Shown here piece after piece: positions 53,773 to 59,104 of a stretch of DNA of 59,104 nt (the first letter of the stretch is position 1; every line of letters begins with the position of its first letter). Where the stretch lies: NCBI GenBank assembly GCA_002069885.1, contig MWCD01000020.1, forward strand, positions 1 to 59,104, read 5' to 3'. The notes below the pieces were generated by a model. It was not told the origin of the DNA. It made no database searches and saw only the letters and a program-made list of their open reading frames with translations. Position numbers and translations under genes: made by a program. The DNA is from a bacterium ADurb.Bin236 (GTDB lineage Bacteria; UBP15; UBA6099).

Positions 53773-54546
53773 TCAGTTTCCAGCTAATTCCTGTTCAAGC
53801 CTCGCGCGGATTTCTTTGATTACTTCGTTCACCCTCTCATCCTCGAACGGCGTCATGTTCTCTCTGCCGGAGTTGCGGATTTTCTCGCTCTCCGGGATGA
53901 CGCCCAGCAGCGGATGATCTTTCAGTTCCTTCTTCAGATACTCGACGTCGGCGGGAGTTCTGGCTTCGTTGCCTACGAAGAGAATCTTTTTATTTCCAAG
54001 GTCTTCCCAGAGCGGAATGATGCGGCGGGCGGTCGAAGAGCTTTTCGCGTCCGGGCGCACGACAACCACCAGCGCGTCCATCATGCGCGTGGTTCCTCTG
54101 CCCAGATGTTCCAGCCCCGCCTCCATGTCCATGATTAAATGCTGATCGCCCTGAAAGACCATATGAGAGATGAGAGCCTTGATGAACGCGCTCTCCGGGC
54201 ATACGCAGCCGGAGCCGCCTTTCTCCACCGTTCCCATTACCAGCAGAGAAAGACTTCCGCGCCGGAGGCAGTACTTGTCCGGTATGTCGTCCACTTTGGG
54301 GTTCAGCTTGAATATGCCGCCCCAAGTACCGGGCTGCGCTCCAGTGCGCTCGGCGATGAGGTCTTTGAGTTCTGAAACAGGCGTGGGATGCCTGTCCTCC
54401 GGGAAACCGAGAGTCGCGGCCAGATTCGCGTCCGGGTCCGCGTCCACTGCCAGAACCTTTATGCCCTCTTTTTCGAGGGAGTTGCAGAGCATGGCCGTGA
54501 ACGTGGTCTTTCCGACTCCGCCTTTTCCTGTCACCGCAATCTTCAT
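53773..54546 (-). CDS. cooC: CooC-type nickel-insertion ATPase, copy 2
   Basis: A 257-residue SIMIBI ATPase with Walker A GKGGVGKTTFTAML at the very N-terminus, DADPDANLAATLGFP, the CxC metal site GSGCVCPE near 128 and MDMEAGLEHLGRGT. This is the classical CooC pattern. Its place directly before acsA suggests it loads nickel into the CODH C-cluster. It follows fhs by 87 bases and precedes acsA by 74. Confidence 0.93.
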   Translation of the reverse strand: MKIAVTGKGGVGKTTFTAMLCNSLEKEGIKVLAVDADPDANLAATLGFPEDRHPTPVSELKDLIAERTGAQPGTWGGIFKLNPKVDDIPDKYCLRRGSLSLLVMGTVEKGGSGCVCPESAFIKALISHMVFQGDQHLIMDMEAGLEHLGRGTTRMMDALVVVVRPDAKSSSTARRIIPLWEDLGNKKILFVGNEARTPADVEYLKKELKDHPLLGVIPESEKIRNSGRENMTPFEDERVNEVIKEIRARLEQELAGN

Positions 54547-54633
54547 CTCAAATTCCTCTCGCGCGTTTCATAAGGCAAAAAAGGAAAGCACGCGCAGGGC
54601 GAAGCGCGCTCCGCGCGTTTTCCCTCGATTCTG

Positions 54634-56406
54634 TTAAAACATCCCCTTGACTTTGCCTGTCTTCGTGTCGACGTCGATTCGGCGGTACGCCGGGTCCGAC
54701 GCGGTTCCGGGCATCAAGGTAATGTCTCCTGCCAGCGGCACTAGGAACTGCGCGCCGCCATATATGAGAATGTCCCTTATGGGAAGAATAAAGCCTTTCG
54801 GTCGTCCCTTCAATGTCGGGTTGTGGGACAGGCTCAAGTGCGTTTTCACCATGCAGGTGGCGAACTTGTCGAACTTCTTGTCCGCCTCGAACTTTTTGGC
54901 CTTTTCATTTGCCGTCGGGGAGAACTCGACTCCGTCGGCTCCGTAGACTTCTTTGGCGATAAGCTCGATGCGTTTTCTCAACGGCGTTTTGTCTTCATAA
55001 AGAAGTTTGAACTTGTTCTTTTCCTCGCAGGCGTCGATGACGGCGTCCGCAAGTTCCAGAGCGCCGGCTCCGCCGAACTGCCAGTGTCTGGAAACCGCGC
55101 ATCTTGCGCCGGCAGCTTCAGCCGCCTTCTTCACCGCTTTGATTTCCTTCGGCGTGTCGGTGTAGAAGCTGTTGATGGCGACCACAGGGTTGATTCCCGC
55201 CTTCTTGACGGTCTCAATGTGGGCGATCAGATTTCCCAGCCCGGCGTTCAGCAGTTTGAGGTCTTCCTGAGTGTATGCCTTGTCTAGCGGCTGTCCGGGA
55301 GCGACCCTCGGCCCTCCGCCGTGCATCTTAAGCGCGCGTATCGTCGCCACTACCACCGAGCAGTTCGGAATCACTCCGCTTAGCCTGCACTTGATGTTCC
55401 AGAATTTCTCGAACCCGATGTCGGCTCCGAATCCGGACTCCGTCACGTGGTAGTCGGCCAGTTTGGTGGCTATCATGTCCGCCACAATCGAGCTTTGGCC
55501 CACAGCGATATTCGCGAACGGCCCGGCATGCACGAACACCGGCTGCCCTTCGATAGTCTGCATTATGTTCGGATTGAACGCCTTGACCATCCAAGCGGTC
55601 ATGGCTCCGGCCACATCGAGGTCCTCTGTGGTGACGGGCTTGCCGTCCCTGCTGTACGCGACCACTATCTGGCCGATTCGTTTGCGCAGGTCCGCAAGGC
55701 TGGTGGCGACAGACAGTATTGCCATGACTTCGGAGCTGACCGATATGGCGAATCCGCTCTCCATCAGGAACCCGTCCATCTTTCCGCCGATGCCTATGAC
55801 GATGTTGCGGAGCGCCTGCGCGCAGAAGTCGATGATCCACTTCATCTCTACCCGTTTGGGATCGATGTCGAGGCGCTTAAGCCCTTTGCCTCTCAGGATG
55901 GCGTCAGTATAGTTGCGCTCGTGCTGCATGCGCGAGGTGAGAGCCACCATCGCAAGATTGTGAGCGTTTGTGACGGAGTCAATGTCGCCGGTGAGGCCCA
56001 GAGAGAACTCCGTGAGGGGGATGCACTGTGCGAGGCCGCCGCCCGCCGCGCTGCCCTTGATGTTGAAAGTCGGCCCGCCCGACGGCTGCCTGATGGCTCC
56101 GCACACTCGCTTGCCGCGAAGCGCCAGTCCGGGAACCAGCCCCATGCTCGTCGTCGTCTTTCCTTCGCCCAGCGGCGTCGGCGTTATAGCCGTCACCTCA
56201 ATGTATTTCGCGTTGGGCCTTTTCTTGAGCCTGTTGTAAGCTTTCGTAAAATCTACCTTGCCGACATAGTGGCCCATAGGGATAAGCTCTTCGTCGAGCA
56301 GTCCCAACTCGTCGGCAAGTTGCTTGACCGGCTTCATGTCGCTCTCGCAGGCTTCCGCGATCTGCCAGTCAGCCATCTTCGTCGGATCGATCTTGCTGAT
56401 GTCCAT
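54634..56406 (-). CDS. fhs: Formate--tetrahydrofolate ligase
   Basis: A 590-residue ATP-dependent ligase that activates formate as 10-formyl-THF, the entry to the methyl branch. Motifs are [20 protein letters not shown] (P-loop), [49 protein letters not shown] and [12 protein letters not shown]. The length is slightly above the common 555-560, with an N-terminal extension ([20 protein letters not shown]) seen in one clade. It lies 39 bases after folE. Confidence 0.97.
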   Translation of the reverse strand: MDISKIDPTKMADWQIAEACESDMKPVKQLADELGLLDEELIPMGHYVGKVDFTKAYNRLKKRPNAKYIEVTAITPTPLGEGKTTTSMGLVPGLALRGKRVCGAIRQPSGGPTFNIKGSAAGGGLAQCIPLTEFSLGLTGDIDSVTNAHNLAMVALTSRMQHERNYTDAILRGKGLKRLDIDPKRVEMKWIIDFCAQALRNIVIGIGGKMDGFLMESGFAISVSSEVMAILSVATSLADLRKRIGQIVVAYSRDGKPVTTEDLDVAGAMTAWMVKAFNPNIMQTIEGQPVFVHAGPFANIAVGQSSIVADMIATKLADYHVTESGFGADIGFEKFWNIKCRLSGVIPNCSVVVATIRALKMHGGGPRVAPGQPLDKAYTQEDLKLLNAGLGNLIAHIETVKKAGINPVVAINSFYTDTPKEIKAVKKAAEAAGARCAVSRHWQFGGAGALELADAVIDACEEKNKFKLLYEDKTPLRKRIELIAKEVYGADGVEFSPTANEKAKKFEADKKFDKFATCMVKTHLSLSHNPTLKGRPKGFILPIRDILIYGGAQFLVPLAGDITLMPGTASDPAYRRIDVDTKTGKVKGMF

Positions 56407-56445
56407 TTCACCCTCCGGTTGATTATTTTTTAATAATTTTATTAA

Positions 56446-57018
56446 TCATTTTTTGTCCCGCAGCAGCGCGAGCGTTTCCATTCTAGTCTTCTGATGAGTC
56501 CTGAACGCGCCTTTGACGGACGACGTTACAGTCATCGTCCCCGCCTCCCTGACGCCTCTCATCGCCATGCACAAATGCTCCGCTTCAATTACAACCATCA
56601 CCCCCTTAGGTTGAAGTATCTCGTTTATGGCTGTCGCTATCTGGTTTGTCAACCTTTCCTGAAGCTGAAGCCTTCTCGAATACATATGCGTGACTCTTAC
56701 CAGTTTGCTGAGACCTGTAATCCTTCCGTCAGACGGTATGTATGCGATGTGCGCTTTCCCGAAAAAAGGCAGCATATGGTGTTCGCACATCGAGTAAATC
56801 GGTATATCCCTGACCATAATTATCTCATCAAAAAAATCGTCGGGCAACACTTTCAGAACCTCTTTGGGATCACAGTTCATGCCGGCGAAAATTTCCTCAT
56901 ACATCGCTGCGACGCGGGCCGGGGTTTCCACAAGTTCCCCTCTATCCGGATCCTCTCCTATTGCTTCAAGGATATCTCTAATTGCTTTTTCGATTTTCTT
57001 TTTGTTTTTCTTCTCCAT
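56446..57018 (-). CDS. folE: GTP cyclohydrolase I
   Basis: A 190-residue enzyme that opens GTP to 7,8-dihydroneopterin triphosphate, the first step of tetrahydrofolate synthesis. The zinc and active-site residues are present in [15 protein letters not shown] and [32 protein letters not shown] near 29-48 and [19 protein letters not shown] are typical. It sits between pabB (18-base gap) and fhs (39-base gap), linking folate synthesis to its use in the same transcript. Confidence 0.96.
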   Translation of the reverse strand: MEKKNKKKIEKAIRDILEAIGEDPDRGELVETPARVAAMYEEIFAGMNCDPKEVLKVLPDDFFDEIIMVRDIPIYSMCEHHMLPFFGKAHIAYIPSDGRITGLSKLVRVTHMYSRRLQLQERLTNQIATAINEILQPKGVMVVIEAEHLCMAMRGVREAGTMTVTSSVKGAFRTHQKTRMETLALLRDKK

Positions 57019-57036
57019 ATTCCGCCTGTCCCGTGT

Positions 57037-58500
57037 TTATTCCGCGCGCGCGCGTTTAGCCGCCGAAGAATCGCGGGAACCGTCCCCCGCTGCGAGAGCC
57101 TCCACAAGAGCCCTCCCCTTGTCCAGAGTCTCCTGATACTCCGCCGCCGGATCTGAATCCGCCACGATTCCGCCCCCAACATTAAACCACACTTCGCCGC
57201 CTTTCGCCACTAGCGTTCTTATGACGATGTTCGTGTCCATGTCCCCGTTGAAACCGATCCATCCTATCGATCCTGTGTAAAAACCGCGCCTCGTCGGCTC
57301 AAGCTCGTCGATTATCTCGATTGAGCGTATCTTAGGGCATCCGGTTATCGAGCCTCCGGGGAATGCCGCCCTCAACAGTTCCACAGGCCCGCAGCCTTCC
57401 CTCAAAACCCCTTTCACAGTAGCCACAAGATGATGCACCGTGGCGTATGATTCGAGCGTTTTTTCCTCCGTAACCGCAACGGAGCCGAACTCGCACACCC
57501 TGCCTAGGTCGTTCCTCTCGAGGTCCACTATCATGGCAAGTTCCGCGTTGTCCTTTTCGCTGAGGATCAACTCGCGGGCGAGCGCGGCGTCGCCTGCGGC
57601 GTCCGCGCCTCGCGGACGCGTCCCCTTAATCGGGCGCGTCTCGACTTGCCGTCCGTTCTTCTTCAGAAATCTCTCCGGCGACGAGCTGATTATCTTGAAA
57701 TCCCCGTAATCCAGATACGCGCCGAACGGAGCCGGGTTGATATCTCTCAATTTTTTGAAATAGGCTTGCGGCGAAGAGGACAATCCGGCGCGGAACTGTT
57801 GGGAAAGGTTCACCTGATAAATGTCCCCCGCGCGGATGTGCTCCAGCGTCTTTTCCACCGCCCGCAAGTATTGTTCTCTTGTAAAATTGGAAACCGGCGC
57901 GCGGGTTTTTGCTATGTAAGGCGCGGGAACCTCGACGACAGGCTCCTCAATCCATCTTCTTGCCCTGTCTGCGCATTTCTCCGCCGCGCCTGCGCCGCCG
58001 CCCTCCGCAGAGTATTCCACCGACGAAAGATGCGTCCTTCCGGCGAGCCGGTCGTGTATTAGGATTGTCCTGTAAACGGCAAAAATCAAATCGGGAAGAG
58101 GCAGATTAACCGCCGCGCGACGCGGCAGGCGCTCGATGAACTGTCCGAGGTCGAACCCGAACGCCCCTATTCCTCCCGCGTAAAACGGAGCCTCGTTCCA
58201 GTCGCTTCTAACTTCGCAGCCTTCGATAATTTTCTTCAGTGTGTCAAACGGGTCCCCGCTCGCAGACTCCACCCTGTCCGGAAACTCGATGGTCTGGTGA
58301 GAGCCTGAACAGCGGAAGACGAGATAGGGGTCGCAGCCGATATATGAGAACCTGCCGAACGAATAGTCCGATCCGCCGCTCAAAAGCGCTGAATAAGGAG
58401 AGCTAAAACCTATGCGTCCGTAACATTCTTCGAAAGACGCCGGCAGTTCTATTTCTCTTATTAGCGGCTCACGCGCCCCGGACTGAAACATTCCTCTCAT
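57037..58500 (-). CDS. pabB: Aminodeoxychorismate synthase component I (PabB-type)
   Basis: A 487-residue chorismate-using enzyme. Motifs are [56 protein letters not shown] and [19 protein letters not shown]. The PIKGTRPRG segment carries the active-site Lys used by aminodeoxychorismate synthases (PIKGT), whereas anthranilate synthases usually have PIAGT. This supports PabB over TrpE. It overlaps pabA by 32 bases. The product feeds p-aminobenzoate and folate. No pabC lyase is in the window. Confidence 0.9.
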   Translation of the reverse strand: MRGMFQSGAREPLIREIELPASFEECYGRIGFSSPYSALLSGGSDYSFGRFSYIGCDPYLVFRCSGSHQTIEFPDRVESASGDPFDTLKKIIEGCEVRSDWNEAPFYAGGIGAFGFDLGQFIERLPRRAAVNLPLPDLIFAVYRTILIHDRLAGRTHLSSVEYSAEGGGAGAAEKCADRARRWIEEPVVEVPAPYIAKTRAPVSNFTREQYLRAVEKTLEHIRAGDIYQVNLSQQFRAGLSSSPQAYFKKLRDINPAPFGAYLDYGDFKIISSSPERFLKKNGRQVETRPIKGTRPRGADAAGDAALARELILSEKDNAELAMIVDLERNDLGRVCEFGSVAVTEEKTLESYATVHHLVATVKGVLREGCGPVELLRAAFPGGSITGCPKIRSIEIIDELEPTRRGFYTGSIGWIGFNGDMDTNIVIRTLVAKGGEVWFNVGGGIVADSDPAAEYQETLDKGRALVEALAAGDGSRDSSAAKRARAE

Positions 58501-59068
58501 GCCTTTCCGCCATCAGCATGAAGTTTTTTATCATGCTTTTGCCTTTATCCGTCAGAAAAGATTCGGGATGGAACTGAACACCCCAAATTGGCAACTCATT
58601 GTGTCTTATTCCCATCGCGACTCCATCCTCAGTCCATGCCGTTATCCGGAGACAATCCGGCAACGCGTCGACAATCAGAGAATGATAACGGGCGCAGACG
58701 ACCGGGTTGGGAAGCCCTTCAAAGATTCCTGAGCCGTCGTGATGAACAAGCGACGTTTTCCCGTGCATGACCTTTTCAGCGCGCTTCACGCGGCCTCCGA
58801 AAACCTCTGCCACGCACTGCATGCCCAGACACACTCCGAGAATTGGGATATCGCGGCCCAGTTCCCTGATGACCGCGCGCGAGACGCCCGCGTCGTCCGG
58901 CGTCCCCGGCCCCGGCGATATCACAATTGCGTCAGGCCTCATCCCGGCTATTTCCGCGGTCGAGACGGCGTCGTTTCTGAACACGCTCATTTCCGCTCCC
59001 TGTTCGCCGAAATACTGGAACAGATTGAACGTGAACGAGTCGTAATTGTCGATAAAAACAATATTCAT
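58469..59068 (-). CDS. pabA: Aminodeoxychorismate/anthranilate synthase glutamine amidotransferase
   Basis: A 199-residue class I glutamine amidotransferase. The nucleophile Cys is in [15 protein letters not shown] near 77-91, and the His and Glu of the triad are in [12 protein letters not shown] near 170. The N-terminus [18 protein letters not shown] is typical of PabA/TrpG. Sequence alone cannot separate PabA from TrpG. The coupled pabB with the PIKGT motif and the folate context favour PabA, possibly amphibolic. It is the first gene seen of the long leftward train; the promoter probably lies beyond the right edge. Confidence 0.92.
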   Translation of the reverse strand: MNIVFIDNYDSFTFNLFQYFGEQGAEMSVFRNDAVSTAEIAGMRPDAIVISPGPGTPDDAGVSRAVIRELGRDIPILGVCLGMQCVAEVFGGRVKRAEKVMHGKTSLVHHDGSGIFEGLPNPVVCARYHSLIVDALPDCLRITAWTEDGVAMGIRHNELPIWGVQFHPESFLTDKGKSMIKNFMLMAERHERNVSVRGA

Positions 59069-59104
59069 AAAATTAGAACGGCGGGGCGCGCGCCCTCGCG
59101 CGCC

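Noticed and set aside
55447-56433. 328-residue plus-strand frame opposite fhs
   Set aside because: It mirrors the fhs coding strand, has no domain and carries His/Arg-rich low-quality composition. It is a shadow of a well-conserved gene.
1-59104. tRNA and rRNA genes
   Set aside because: Scanning intergenic stretches by eye for T-loop and acceptor-stem patterns gave no convincing candidate. A covariance-model search would settle it.

Overview
The window reads as a chromosomal segment from an anaerobic, diderm (Gram-negative type), probably uncultured bacterium that fixes or makes acetyl-CoA through the Wood-Ljungdahl pathway. Diderm architecture is indicated by a TolC/HlyD efflux set, a large predicted outer-membrane barrel and several secreted proteins. 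Anaerobic C1 metabolism is indicated by a complete CODH/ACS gene set with formate-THF ligase and FolD. Base composition is GC-rich and uniform apart from an AT-rich transposase block (about 9.2-10.35 kb) and the AT-rich leader near 42.3-42.8 kb. I cannot assign a phylum. The mix of CODH/ACS, giant DUF2341/TIG surface proteins and FlgD-like C-termini suggests a candidate-phylum lineage (Omnitrophota- or Aureabacteria-like), but that is only an impression.

Layout. 1-8.9 kb: a cut class II aldolase; UDG family 4; a yggT-divIVA-yggU-membrane protein operon; rpmB; an alpha/beta hydrolase; and a tetR-tolC-hlyD-permease operon that lacks an ATPase, with a clear palindromic operator. 8.9-10.35 kb: non-coding hairpins, then an IS200-like/RAYT transposase with a REP-like palindrome embedded in frame, then two decayed copies. 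10.36-22.7 kb: housekeeping and accessory genes: mazG, a phosphatase-like membrane protein, a cNMP-binding protein, alpha-galactosidase, an SCP2 protein, a CvpA-like protein, metK, an unusual flagellin, a NamZ-type muramidase and an OFA-type MFS transporter. 22.8-42.3 kb: three consecutive minus-strand envelope genes: a 4457-residue secreted multidomain protein, a PQQ-propeller/FlgD-tail protein and a 1111-residue predicted outer-membrane protein. 42.8-43.9 kb: a mini beta-carbonic anhydrase and a VTT membrane protein. 44.0-59.1 kb: one long minus-strand gene train, pabA-pabB-folE-fhs-cooC-acsA-acsB-acsC-acsE-cooC-(72-aa protein)-acsD-folD.

How the genes fit together. PabA, PabB and FolE feed tetrahydrofolate synthesis. 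Fhs and FolD carry formate to methylene-THF. AcsE moves the methyl group from methyl-THF to the corrinoid protein AcsCD. AcsA reduces CO2 to CO, and AcsB joins methyl, CO and CoA. The two CooC-type ATPases probably load nickel. Cofactor synthesis and carbon fixation therefore sit in one candidate transcription unit. Formate dehydrogenase, MetF and a CoFeSP reductive activator are not in the window.

Most notable: the chimeric flagellin carrying a DUF2135/YfaP-like insert, the giant envelope cluster, the small unknown gene inside the CODH/ACS train, and the transposase whose coding sequence contains a REP-like palindrome.
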